Of a stretch of DNA of 53,072 nt, positions 7,881 through 18,968 are shown piece after piece; the first letter of the stretch is position 1, and each line of letters opens with the position of its first letter. The position numbers were made by a program, and so were the translations under genes. The stretch is from Polaromonas sp. 39-63-25 (GTDB lineage Bacteria; Pseudomonadota; Gammaproteobacteria; Burkholderiales; Burkholderiaceae_C), in assembly GCF_002278925.1 (NCBI RefSeq), contig NZ_NCJH01000020.1, positions 1 to 53,072 on the forward strand, read 5' to 3'. The notes below the pieces were generated by a model. That model was not told where the DNA came from, did not search any database, and worked only from the letters and a program-made list of their open reading frames with translations.

Positions 7881-8648
7881 ATGAGCATGACAACGGGAAT
7901 GCCGGGGCAAAAACAGGACAACAGCAGCCAGACCGCTGAAAGTCATGACTTGGCGCAGGAATTCGTGCAGTTTGCCATCGAGGCTGGCGTGCTGCGTTTT
8001 GGCGAGTTCAAGACCAAGGCTGGCCGCCTGAGCCCCTACTTTTTCAATGCGGGGCTGTTTGACGACGGTGCCAAACTGGGCCGGCTCGCGCAATTTTATG
8101 CGCGCGGCCTGCTGCTCGAAGAGAAAACGCGCGGCTTGCAGTTCGACATGATTTTTGGCCCGGCCTACAAGGGCATCCCGCTTGCGGCAGCGGTGGCGGT
8201 GGAACTCGCCCGGCTGGGCCGCAACGTGCCCTTTGCCTACAACCGCAAGGAAGCCAAGGACCACGGCGAAGGCGGCACACTCGTCGGCGCGCCGGTCAGG
8301 GGGCGGGTGCTGATCATCGACGACGTGATTTCCGCCGGCACCGCCACGCGCGAGTCGATCGCCATTATCCGGGCCGCCGGGGCGACCCCCCACGCGGTAG
8401 CCATCGCGCTGGACCGGCAGGAAAAGGCCATGGAAAATGGCCAGGACGTCGACTACAGCGCGGTGCAATATGTTACCAATCAGCTAGGGCTGCACGTTTT
8501 CGCGATTGCCCGTTTGACCGACTTGCTGCAGTATCTGTCTGAGGCGAGTCGCGCCCTGCCAGACGCTGCGCAACTGGCCTCCGGCGATTCGCTTCAGACC
8601 CATTACCAGCATGTGCTGGCCTACCGACAGCGCTACGGCGTGGATTAA
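7881..8648 (+). CDS. pyrE: Orotate phosphoribosyltransferase
   Basis: This enzyme joins orotate to PRPP to make OMP in pyrimidine synthesis. The 13-residue PRPP loop [13 protein letters not shown] (about 143-155) and the flexible catalytic loop [11 protein letters not shown] (about 122-132) are intact. The protein carries about 20 residues ahead of the normal start of the fold ([12 protein letters not shown]). In-frame ATGs lie at 7869, 7881, 7887 and 7899. 7881 is chosen because it clears the xth start and has GGGA upstream, but 7887 or 7899 are possible. The promoter must lie within xth. Confidence 0.93.
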   Translation: MSMTTGMPGQKQDNSSQTAESHDLAQEFVQFAIEAGVLRFGEFKTKAGRLSPYFFNAGLFDDGAKLGRLAQFYARGLLLEEKTRGLQFDMIFGPAYKGIPLAAAVAVELARLGRNVPFAYNRKEAKDHGEGGTLVGAPVRGRVLIIDDVISAGTATRESIAIIRAAGATPHAVAIALDRQEKAMENGQDVDYSAVQYVTNQLGLHVFAIARLTDLLQYLSEASRALPDAAQLASGDSLQTHYQHVLAYRQRYGVD

Positions 8649-8659
8649 GGACTTTCCCG

Positions 8660-9334
8660 GTGATGCAAATGCATGTTCAGACGATGACCGCGCTGGCCTG
8701 GGTCGCGCTGGGGGCCTGCCTGTGCAGCATTGCCCAGGCTCAGGGCATTTACAGCTGTGTCGATGGCAAGGGCCGCAAGATCACCGCCGACCGTCCGATT
8801 GCCGAATGTATTGACCGCCCGCAGCGGGAAATCAATCCTTCGGGCACCGTCAAACGTGTCGTCGGGCCTTCCCTGACCGCGCAGGAGAGGGCCGCGCAGG
8901 AACAGAAAGACAAGGCGGCCGCCGAAGTGCGGGCCCGCGAGGCGGAGGAAAAGCGCCGCGACCGGGCCCTGTTGCTGCGTTACCCGAGCCGGGCCGTGCA
9001 CGACAAGGAGCGCGCCGAGGCGCTGGACCAGATCGATGTGGTCATCAAGGCCGCCAGCAAGCGAACCACCGAACTGGCCGGCCAGCGCAAGGCCATCGAT
9101 GCCGACTTCGAGTTTTACAAATCCGATCCGGCCAAGGCGCCGGCCTCGCTCAAGCGCCGGCTCGAGGAAAACGACAGCAGCGTGGCGGTGCAGAAACGTT
9201 TTATCGCCGACCAGGATGCGGAGAAAAAACGCGTCAACATGCGTTTCGACGAAGAACTGGTCAAGCTCAACCAGCTGTGGGCGATGGGCGGTGCGGTGCC
9301 TGCCGCAGCGGCAGCGCCCACCGGCAGGAAGTAA
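8660..9334 (+). CDS. Secreted DUF4124-domain protein with coiled coil
   Basis: This protein of about 224 residues has an N-terminal signal peptide (about 1-28, ending AQAQG) and then a short DUF4124 domain with the IYSCVDGKGRKITADRP motif. A long charged helical region (about 75-210), rich in Glu, Lys, Arg and Ala, is likely a coiled coil. The tail is Ala/Pro-rich. The function of the family is unknown; it is probably periplasmic. AAGGA at 8647-8651 overlaps the pyrE stop. The start may be GTG 8660 or ATG 8663 or 8669. It may be cotranscribed with pyrE. Confidence 0.82.
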   Translation: MMQMHVQTMTALAWVALGACLCSIAQAQGIYSCVDGKGRKITADRPIAECIDRPQREINPSGTVKRVVGPSLTAQERAAQEQKDKAAAEVRAREAEEKRRDRALLLRYPSRAVHDKERAEALDQIDVVIKAASKRTTELAGQRKAIDADFEFYKSDPAKAPASLKRRLEENDSSVAVQKRFIADQDAEKKRVNMRFDEELVKLNQLWAMGGAVPAAAAAPTGRK

Positions 9335-9344
9335 AAATTCAGGT

Positions 9345-9400
9345 GAAAAAAGGCCTTTAGCCCCCGTCGGTATTGCGTAATTTGCTACTTTTTTGGTAGC
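9345..9400 (-). repeat. 56-bp palindromic repeat, copy 2
   Basis: This copy, read on the minus strand, starts GCTACCAAAAAAGTAGCAAA. The first 17 nt form a clean hairpin. It lies between the convergent DUF4124 and gatB genes, touching neither coding sequence. Confidence 0.85.
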
Positions 9401-9425
9401 AACTTGCCGTTGATCCCGCCGCGTT

Positions 9426-10925
9426 TCAGCCCAGCTTTTTCTTCAGCAGTTCATTGACCTGGGCGGGGTTGGCCTTGCCCCTGGTGGCTTTCATGGCCTG
9501 GCCGACCAGGGCGTTGAAGGCCTTGGCGTTGCCGGCGCGGACTTCCTCGACGTTCTTCGTATTGGCGGCCAGCACGTCATCAATGATTTTTTCGAGCTCA
9601 CCGGTGTCGCTCATCTGCTTGAGGCCTTTGGCCTCGATGATGGCGTCAACGTCACTGCCTTCGCCGGTCCAGAGGGCGTCGAACACCTGCCTCGCGGCGT
9701 TGTTGGAAATCGTGCCATCGGCAATGCGCGAGATCAGTTGGCCCAGTTGTTGTGCGCTGACACTCGAAAGCTCGATCCCCTTGTCTTCGGTATTCAGGCG
9801 GCGTGACAGCTCGCCCATGACCCAGTTGCTGGCCAGCTTGGGTTGTTGGCTGGCAGCCGCCACGCCCTCGAAATAGGCGGCAACAGCCTTGCTTTGCGTC
9901 AACTGGCCGGCGTCGTACTCGGGCAGGCTGTAGTCGCTTACAAACCGCTGCGCCATCACGCGCGGCAGTTCACTCATTTCGGCGCGGGTCTTCTCCACCC
10001 ACTCGCGCGAAATCACCAGCGGCGGCAGATCGGGGTCGGGAAAGTAGCGGTAGTCCGCCGCGTCTTCCTTGGTGCGCATGGAACGCGTTTCACCGGTGTC
10101 CGGGTCAAACAGCACGGTGGCCTGCTGGATCGCATGGCCGTCCTCGAGTTGTTCGATCTGCCAGCGCACTTCATAGTCAATCGCCTGCTGCATGAACTTG
10201 AAGCTGTTCAGGTTCTTGATCTCGCGGCGTGTGCCGAGCTCGGCGCCGGGCTTGCGCACCGAGACGTTGGCGTCGCAGCGGAAGCTGCCTTCCTGCATGT
10301 TGCCGTCGCAGATGCCGATCCAGGTCACGATTTTGTGCAGCTCTTTGGCGTAAGCCACGGCTTCCGCAGACGAACGCATGTCGGGCTCGGTCACGATCTC
10401 CAGCAGCGGCGTGCCGGCGCGGTTCAGGTCAATGCCGCTCATGCCGATGAAGTCTTCATGCAGCGACTTGCCTGCGTCTTCCTCCAGGTGGGCGCGCACC
10501 AGACGCACGGTTTTTTTCTCGTCGCCGAGGAAAAATTCCACCGTGCCGCCTTGCACCACCGGGATCTCGAACTGGCTGATCTGGTAACCCTTGGGCAGGT
10601 CGGGGTAGAAATAGTTCTTGCGCGCGAACACGCTGCTTTCGGCAATATGCGCGTTGACGGCCAGGCCGAATTCGATGGCGCGTTGCACCGCGCCCTTGTT
10701 CATCACCGGCAGCGCGCCGGGCAGTGCAAAGTCCACCGCCGAGGCCTGCGTGTTCGGTTCGGCGCCAAACGCTGTCGAGGCCCGGCTGAAAATTTTCGAT
10801 TGGGTGGTCAGCTGGGTGTGGGTCTCGAAGCCGATGATGACTTCATAACCCTGCACCAGGGGCCCGGTGGGCCGGCCGGCCTGCATCTGGGCGAAGGAGT
10901 TCACGGGGGGTGGGGTCTGGCTCAT
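9426..10925 (-). CDS. gatB: Asp/Glu-tRNA amidotransferase subunit B
   Basis: This 499-residue subunit of the GatCAB complex activates Glu-tRNA(Gln) or Asp-tRNA(Asn) with ATP so that the ammonia released by GatA can amidate it. The family signatures [13 protein letters not shown] near the N-terminus, SFRCDANVS and the [12 protein letters not shown] motif are all present. The C-terminal helical YqeY-like tail (about 340-499) contacts tRNA. ATG 10925 gives the usual N-terminus; a GTG at 10937 is possible. It follows gatA by 12 bp and is the last gene of gatCAB. Confidence 0.97.
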   Translation of the reverse strand: MSQTPPPVNSFAQMQAGRPTGPLVQGYEVIIGFETHTQLTTQSKIFSRASTAFGAEPNTQASAVDFALPGALPVMNKGAVQRAIEFGLAVNAHIAESSVFARKNYFYPDLPKGYQISQFEIPVVQGGTVEFFLGDEKKTVRLVRAHLEEDAGKSLHEDFIGMSGIDLNRAGTPLLEIVTEPDMRSSAEAVAYAKELHKIVTWIGICDGNMQEGSFRCDANVSVRKPGAELGTRREIKNLNSFKFMQQAIDYEVRWQIEQLEDGHAIQQATVLFDPDTGETRSMRTKEDAADYRYFPDPDLPPLVISREWVEKTRAEMSELPRVMAQRFVSDYSLPEYDAGQLTQSKAVAAYFEGVAAASQQPKLASNWVMGELSRRLNTEDKGIELSSVSAQQLGQLISRIADGTISNNAARQVFDALWTGEGSDVDAIIEAKGLKQMSDTGELEKIIDDVLAANTKNVEEVRAGNAKAFNALVGQAMKATRGKANPAQVNELLKKKLG

Positions 10926-10937
10926 GGTCGCAATCAC

Positions 10938-12439
<1,502 letters not shown>

Positions 12440-12443
<4 letters not shown>

Positions 12444-12739
12444 TCGATCACCTTTGGCACCAAAAACAGGCCCCGCTCGACAGCGGGGGCGCTTTTCTGG
12501 CTTTCCTCGCGCTGGTTGGTTTCGGTCACGACGTCATCGCGCAGCCTGAGGGCCACCTGGCCCAGGACCGCGGCAGGATGGGCCAGCGGTTCAACACCTT
12601 CCGTGTTGACGGCGTCCATCTGTTCGACGAGGGCAAAAAAACCGTTGAGCTGCCTGAGCGTGTGCTCGGTCTCGTCGGGGCGCAACTCCAGCCTCGCCAG
12701 GTTGGCGACGCGTGATATGTCTTGGGATGTCAATGCCAT
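12440..12739 (-). CDS. gatC: Asp/Glu-tRNA amidotransferase subunit C
   Basis: This 99-residue small subunit wraps around GatA and GatB and stabilises the complex. The sequence shows the family start ([18 protein letters not shown]), the acidic/hydrophobic heptad region and the VEPLAHP motif. Length is normal. It is the first gene of gatCAB and overlaps gatA by 4 nt (ATGA type), implying coupled translation. No clear ribosome site is seen before its ATG. Confidence 0.95.
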
Positions 12740-14043
<1,304 letters not shown>

Positions 14044-14097
14044 ACCTGGCGCATCCTCCTCGATGCAGCCGGACAGGCGCATGATTGACCGCAGACC

Positions 14098-15018
14098 ATG
14101 CCCTTAGGAACCCTCGACAGAAGCCCGCCGCCCTTTTTCAAGCAGGGACCGTCGGCCCTGTCCAAGCTGATGTTTTTCAGCGCATTGGCCCTGTTCCTGA
14201 TGGTGGCCGACCTGCGTTTCAAGATCACCCAGCCCATCCGGGCGGCCGTGGCGACGGTGCTTTACCCCGTGCAGTGGCTGGCCCTGCAGCCGGTCCGCGC
14301 GGCCCGGTATGGCGGCGGTTATTTCACCGCGCTGAGCCAGGCCCGAGCCGGCGAAGAAGCGGCCCACCAGAAACTGGCGACGCTGTCGCTGCGCGCCAGC
14401 CAGGTTGAGCAGCTGGCACTCGAAAATTCGCGTCTGCGAAAGCTGCTTGATCTGCGCGAACAGGCGGCCCTCACAGGGCAGGCCGCACAGGTGCTTTACG
14501 ACGCCCCCGACCCCTACACCCGCAAGGTCATCATCGACAAAGGCCTGCTTCAGGGTGTGGCGCTTGGTTCGCCGGTGGTGGACGAGTCCGGTGTGCTGGG
14601 CCAGGTCACCCGTGTCCATCCCCTGATCAGCGAGGTCACGCTGGTCATTGACCGCGACCTTGCCATCCCCGTGCTCAACACCCGGACCGGTGCGCGCAGT
14701 GTGGCCTTCGGCGAGCCGACCACCCATGGCGGCGGGCTGGAGCTGCGTTTCATGGGCAGCAATTCGGATGTGCAGCAGGGCGACCTGCTGACGACCAGCG
14801 GTGTTGACGGCGTTTATCCGCCGGGGCTGCCGGTGGCCAAAATCGACCGGATAGAGCGGCGTGCCGAATCGGCGTTTGCCCGGATTTACTGCACACCGCA
14901 GGCCCAGGTCAATGCCGCTTTCCATGTCATGGTGGTCAAGCCCTTGTCCGGCGAAAAGCTGCCAGCTGTTGCCGCAGAGCCCGCGCCCGTACCCGTCAAA
15001 AAAGGAGCCGGCAAATGA
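14098..15018 (+). CDS. mreC: Rod-shape determining protein MreC
   Basis: This 306-residue bitopic inner-membrane protein has a short cytoplasmic N-terminus and one membrane helix at about 24-44. A periplasmic coiled coil (about 65-115) and two beta-barrel domains (about 120-275) with the GLLQGVALGSPVVDESGVLGQV signature follow. The C-terminus is Pro/Ala-rich. It activates PBP2 within the elongasome. It begins 54 bp after mreB and its stop overlaps mreD by 4 nt. Confidence 0.95.
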   Translation: MPLGTLDRSPPPFFKQGPSALSKLMFFSALALFLMVADLRFKITQPIRAAVATVLYPVQWLALQPVRAARYGGGYFTALSQARAGEEAAHQKLATLSLRASQVEQLALENSRLRKLLDLREQAALTGQAAQVLYDAPDPYTRKVIIDKGLLQGVALGSPVVDESGVLGQVTRVHPLISEVTLVIDRDLAIPVLNTRTGARSVAFGEPTTHGGGLELRFMGSNSDVQQGDLLTTSGVDGVYPPGLPVAKIDRIERRAESAFARIYCTPQAQVNAAFHVMVVKPLSGEKLPAVAAEPAPVPVKKGAGK

Positions 15019-15533
15019 TCATGCCCTCTGGCCAGCAGCTGCTGCTGCCCGCCAACCCGGTGTTCATCTGGACCAGCCTGATCGTGGCCCTGTTGCTGGA
15101 CATGCTTCCGCTCGGGCGGGTGCCCTGGATGCCGGATTTCCTGGCACTGGTGCTGGTGTTCTGGAACATTCACCAGCCGCAGCGGGTGGGGATTGGCCTG
15201 GCCTTCATGTTCGGCCTGGGCATGGATGTGCACCAGTCGGCCCTGCTCGGCCAGCACGCGCTGGCCTACACCGCCCTGAGCTTTTTCGCCACCATGATCC
15301 ACCGCCGCCTCCTGTGGTTTACCGTGCCCTCCCAGGCACTGCAGATCCTGCCGCTGTTTGCGGTGGCGCATGGTGTGGAAATCACCATCCGCATGATGAG
15401 CGGCGGTGTTTTTCCCGGCTGGACGCTGCTGCTGGCGCCGCTGGCCGAGTCCCTGCTGTGGCCGGTGATCAGCGTGATGCTGCTGGCGCCGCAGCGTCGG
15501 GCGCCCAATCCCGACCAGAACCGGCCGCTGTAG
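15015..15533 (+). CDS. mreD: Rod-shape determining membrane protein MreD
   Basis: This 172-residue integral inner-membrane protein has about five hydrophobic helices. It carries the family features LPLGRVPWMPDFLALVLVFW and GFGMD-like glycine-rich turns (FGLGMD). It forms part of the rod complex with MreC and PBP2. It overlaps mreC by 4 nt. A GC-rich repeat follows the stop and separates it from mrdA by 228 bp. Confidence 0.93.
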   Translation: MIMPSGQQLLLPANPVFIWTSLIVALLLDMLPLGRVPWMPDFLALVLVFWNIHQPQRVGIGLAFMFGLGMDVHQSALLGQHALAYTALSFFATMIHRRLLWFTVPSQALQILPLFAVAHGVEITIRMMSGGVFPGWTLLLAPLAESLLWPVISVMLLAPQRRAPNPDQNRPL

Positions 15534-15538
15534 GCATG

Positions 15539-15632
15539 CCCCCACGGTTGCTCACTGCGTGTAGCGCCCTGCCCCCCGGGGGGGCCGCTGCGCCTGCGGA
15601 CTGGCAAAGCCAGATCCGCGGCCCCTGCTGGT
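15539..15632 (+). repeat. GC-rich hairpin repeat, copy A (between mreD and mrdA)
   Basis: The element runs from a CCCACGGTTGCTCACTGCG start, through a C-run/G-run hairpin (CCCCCCGGGGGGG), to a GGCCCCTGCTGG end. It closely matches the segments at 31078-31169 and, inverted, 43964-44060. Less repetitive sequence continues to 15761, and no gene is seen there. It lies inside an operon, so it must be tolerated by transcription. Confidence 0.75.
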
Positions 15633-15761
15633 CTGAAGAGTCCCCGCAGTCGCTGCGCCAGCGGGCTGGCCAAGCCGACTCCGGAGCGGAGCTTGGTCTG
15701 GAGATGGGACGCATTTTGCAAGTGGGGGCACTTTTTCCGCCGGCCCTGAGTCCTACTTGCC

Positions 15762-17810
15762 ATGACTGAACTCAGAAACGTCGAGGCTGATCTTTCACGT
15801 TTCCGTGCGCGGGTGCTGGTGGCCGGGCTGGTCATCCTGTTCGCCTTCGTGCTGCTGGCCGCCCGCCTGGTCTTTTTGCAGGTGGTGCGGCACGACGACC
15901 TCAACGAACAGGCCGAGAGCAACCGTACCGCGGTCGTTCCCATCGTGCCCAACCGGGGCCTGATCCTCGACCGCAACGGCATTGTGCTGGCCACCAACTA
16001 TTCGGCGTATACGCTGGAGATCACGCCGTCCAGGGTGGCCGACCTGGAGGAAACCATCGAGGCGCTGGGGCGGCTGGTGGATATTCATCCGCGCGACAAG
16101 CGCCGTTTCAAGAAGCTGCGCGAGGAGTCCCGCAATTTCGAGTCACTGCCGATCCGCACGCGGTTGACGGACGAAGAAGTGGCCCGTTTTGCAGCCCAGC
16201 GTTTCCGCTTCCCCGGTGTCGACATCAAGGCGCGGCTGTTTCGCAGCTACCCGAATGGTGAGCTGGCCAGCCACGTGGTCGGCTACATCGGGCGCATCAA
16301 CCGGTCGGAAAAGGAACGGATCGAGGAAAACGACGAGGAAGGCAACTACCGCGGTACCGACTACATCGGCAAACTCGGCGTTGAACAGAGCTTTGAAGCC
16401 CAGCTGCACGGCAACACGGGCGTCGAGCAGGTGGAGACGTCGGCCGGTGGCCGCGCGGTGCGCAAGCTCGCCAGTACGGCGGCGGTGCCGGGCGATACGG
16501 TGATGCTGTCCATCGACATCAAGCTGCAGAAGCTGGTGGAAGACCTGTTTGGCGACAGGCGCGGCGCGCTGGTGGCGCTGGACCCGTCCACCGGGGAAGT
16601 GCTGGCCTTCGTCAGCAAGCCGACATTCGATCCCAACCTGTTTGTCGATGGCATTGACAGCGAAAGCTGGCAGGCCCTCAACGAGTCAATCGACAAGCCG
16701 CTGCTGAACCGGGCACTGCGCGGGACCTACCCGCCCGGCTCCACCTACAAGCCCTTCATGGCGCTGGCGGCGCTGGAGTCCGGCAAGCGCCAGCCCGGCA
16801 GCATCACCAACGACACCGGGTCTTGGATGTTTGGCGGCCACCAGTTCCGCAGCCATGGGGCCGGGCTCGGCCCGGTCGACATGCACCAGAGCATCGTCAA
16901 GTCGAGCAATGTCTACTACTACTCGCTGGCCAATGACCTCGGTGTGGATGCCATGCATGACTTCATGAAGCCGCTCGGCTTCGGGCAGATCACGGGGATC
17001 GACATCCACGGTGAAGTGCGCGGCGTGCTGCCCAGCCAGGAATGGAAGCGCAAGACCTACAAGCGGGCCGATCAGCAGAAATGGTACCCAGGCGAAACCA
17101 TTTCGCTGGGCATCGGCCAGGGTTACAACGCGTTCACCATGCTGCAGCTTGCGCAGGCCACCGCCACGGTGGCGAACAACGGCGTCCGGCACAAACCGCA
17201 GCTGGTGATTGCCACGCAGGACCCGATGACGCGGGCCATCGAACCCATTGCTCCGGAGCCGCCGCAAAACCTGGGCTACAAGCCGGAAAACGTGGCGGTG
17301 ATCCGCAAGGCGCTGGTCGGTGTCACGCAGGAGGGCACGTCGACCCGGGTGTTTGCGGGGGCCGGCTATCTCAGCGGCGGCAAGACCGGTACGGCCCAAG
17401 CGGTGGGTGTCGGCCAGAAGGACAAGTACGACGCCCGCAAACTTGAAGAGCACCAGCGGGACCATGCCCTGTACATGGCTTTTGCGCCGGCAGACCATCC
17501 GAAAATTGCGCTGGCCGTGGTGGTGGAAAACGCCGGCTTCGGTGCAGCCCATGCGGCGCCCATTGCCCGACGCGTGTTTGACTACGTGCTGCTCGGCCAG
17601 TACCCCAGCGAGGTGGACATGGCGGCCGTGCAAAAGGGGCTGGCGGCTGCGCCCATCGGCAAGCCGCGCCTGGCGGCCGAAATGGCGGGCTTGCTGGGGA
17701 GCGGCACGACCACAGCCACCAATCCGGCCAAGGCCGCGGCGATTGCCGAAGCCCTCAGCAAGCTGCCGCCGCCTGTGCCTGTGCCTGTGCCTTTGCCCGA
17801 CGCCGATTAG
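15762..17810 (+). CDS. mrdA: Peptidoglycan transpeptidase PBP2
   Basis: This 682-residue bitopic class B penicillin-binding protein is specific for lateral wall growth. It has a membrane helix at about 17-40, a pedestal/dimerisation domain (about 60-240) and a transpeptidase domain with S327-x2-K330 in GSTYKPF, S381-S-N383, and K541-T-G. The C-terminal 30 residues are low in complexity (Val-Pro repeats PVPVPVPLP). It acts with RodA, MreC and MreD; rodA itself is not in this window. The gene ends 13 bp from the convergent TauE gene. Confidence 0.97.
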   Translation: MTELRNVEADLSRFRARVLVAGLVILFAFVLLAARLVFLQVVRHDDLNEQAESNRTAVVPIVPNRGLILDRNGIVLATNYSAYTLEITPSRVADLEETIEALGRLVDIHPRDKRRFKKLREESRNFESLPIRTRLTDEEVARFAAQRFRFPGVDIKARLFRSYPNGELASHVVGYIGRINRSEKERIEENDEEGNYRGTDYIGKLGVEQSFEAQLHGNTGVEQVETSAGGRAVRKLASTAAVPGDTVMLSIDIKLQKLVEDLFGDRRGALVALDPSTGEVLAFVSKPTFDPNLFVDGIDSESWQALNESIDKPLLNRALRGTYPPGSTYKPFMALAALESGKRQPGSITNDTGSWMFGGHQFRSHGAGLGPVDMHQSIVKSSNVYYYSLANDLGVDAMHDFMKPLGFGQITGIDIHGEVRGVLPSQEWKRKTYKRADQQKWYPGETISLGIGQGYNAFTMLQLAQATATVANNGVRHKPQLVIATQDPMTRAIEPIAPEPPQNLGYKPENVAVIRKALVGVTQEGTSTRVFAGAGYLSGGKTGTAQAVGVGQKDKYDARKLEEHQRDHALYMAFAPADHPKIALAVVVENAGFGAAHAAPIARRVFDYVLLGQYPSEVDMAAVQKGLAAAPIGKPRLAAEMAGLLGSGTTTATNPAKAAAIAEALSKLPPPVPVPVPLPDAD

Positions 17811-17823
17811 CGCCGTTCTTGCG

Positions 17824-18582
17824 CTATTTCAGGAAAGCGTCGAATCCGGTTTTGAGAATCAGTGCGCTGACCACCACGATAAACACCACACGTACAAAAC
17901 CTGCGCCATGCTTGAGCGCCAGGCGTGTGCCCAGCAGGCTGCCCACCACGTTGGCCAGTGCCATGGTCAACGCGAAATGCCACCAGACGTGGCCCTTGTA
18001 CGCAAACAGCAGCAGGGCGGCCAGGTTGGTGGCCGTGTTGAGCAGCTTGGCGGACGCCGAGGCGCTCAGGAAGTCGTAACCCAGCCAGCGCACGAACAGG
18101 AAGACAAAAAAGCTGCCGGTGCCCGGGCCGAAAAACCCGTCGTAAAACCCCAGCAGGATACCGATGGTGCAGGCCGCCCAGGTTTCGGCGCGACCGGAAA
18201 ACCGAGGTGCGTGGGTGCGCCCCAGGTCCTTGCGGACCAGGGTGTAGAGCAGCACGGCCAGCAGCACAAACGGCAGGATCTTGCGCAGAAACCCCGGGGA
18301 AATCACGGTGACCAGCCAGGCGCCGGCGAACGAGCCGGCAAAACCGGCCAGCGCGGCCGGCAGCAGGGCGGCCCAGCGCATGTCCACGCGCCGGGCGTAT
18401 TGCACGGTGGCCACAGCGGTGCCCCAGACCGATGCGCCCTTGTTCACGCCAAACAGCGTCGCCGGATGGGTGGTGGGAAACACGGCGAACAGGGCGGGCA
18501 CCAGAATCAGCCCGCCGCCACCCACGATGGAATCCACAAAACCCGCCAGCAGCGAGGCCAATGACACGATCAGTAATTCCAT
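17824..18582 (-). CDS. TauE/SafE-family membrane permease
   Basis: This 252-residue inner-membrane protein has about eight helices and the duplicated TauE/SafE layout. Its glycine-rich motifs are VGGGGLILVPAL in the first half and GFYDGFFGPGTGSF in the second. The family exports sulfite, sulfonates or other organic anions, and the substrate here is unknown. It is convergent with mrdA (13-bp gap) and stands alone on its strand. A terminator-like hairpin facing its strand lies about 80 bp upstream of its start. Confidence 0.9.
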   Translation of the reverse strand: MELLIVSLASLLAGFVDSIVGGGGLILVPALFAVFPTTHPATLFGVNKGASVWGTAVATVQYARRVDMRWAALLPAALAGFAGSFAGAWLVTVISPGFLRKILPFVLLAVLLYTLVRKDLGRTHAPRFSGRAETWAACTIGILLGFYDGFFGPGTGSFFVFLFVRWLGYDFLSASASAKLLNTATNLAALLLFAYKGHVWWHFALTMALANVVGSLLGTRLALKHGAGFVRVVFIVVVSALILKTGFDAFLK

Positions 18583-18663
18583 GGGTGAATTGTCTCATTG
18601 GCCCCGTCGGCGGCAGGCTGCCGGTCCCGACCTCGCACCTCGGATGATCCGGATCGGGCGGGC

Positions 18664-18693
18664 AAAAAAAAGCGCCGGGTTCACCGGCGCTTT
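18664..18693 (-). terminator. Rho-independent terminator for minus-strand transcription
   Basis: A perfect 10-bp stem (AAAGCGCCGG/CCGGCGCTTT, 18669-18678 and 18684-18693) with a 5-nt loop is followed, in the minus direction, by an eight-base T-run. No minus-strand gene was recognised upstream of it, between 18700 and 18968, so the transcript it ends is unexplained. Confidence 0.75.
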
Positions 18694-18699
18694 GTAAAA

Positions 18700-18850
18700 A
18701 ACATCTCTCTGGATGCCAATTCTGTTGTCTGTTGTGCTTGTGCGAGTTTGTCTCCTCGGCCCTCTGCGAGCGGCTTGGCTCGTATGCAGATCACTGAATG
18801 TAGTGTGCGCACCCGCATAGTGCATCGGGACTTTCCCTTCCCCGTGTGGG
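18700..18850 (-). ncRNA. Possible small RNA ending at the 18664 terminator
   Basis: There is no credible protein on the minus strand here, yet a strong terminator follows. The minus-strand sequence has an A/C-rich, weakly structured stretch (about 18705-18755) directly before the terminator, as in Hfq-type small RNAs. No good promoter was found. It could equally be the remnant of a lost gene or an upstream leader. The 18583-18968 spacer otherwise holds the amtB control sites. Confidence 0.25.
18808..18824 (+). promoter_or_regulatory. Possible NtrC-binding site
   Basis: This 17-bp imperfect dyad has half-sites CGCACC and AGTGCA. It matches 11 of 14 defined positions of the NtrC consensus TGCACCA-N3-TGGTGCA. 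It lies about 86 bp upstream of the sigma54 -24 element of amtB, a usual enhancer distance. Confidence 0.45.
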
Positions 18851-18907
18851 GGGGGCTGTTCCCTGCTGGCTGGGCGCCAGGGTGCGGTGAAACAGGGCGT
18901 CGGCAGC

Positions 18908-18924
18908 TTGGCACGACTTATGCC
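18908..18924 (+). promoter_or_regulatory. Sigma54 promoter of amtB
   Basis: TTGGCACGACTTATGCC has GG at 18910-18911 and GC at 18922-18923 with exactly 10 nt between. It matches the RpoN consensus (TGGCACG-N4-TTGC) at nearly every position. It is about 45 bp before the amtB ATG. Nitrogen-limited expression is the expected outcome. Confidence 0.75.
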
Positions 18925-18968
18925 TGTTACGAGATGTTCGATCCATTCAGCACACATCGGAAATCACC

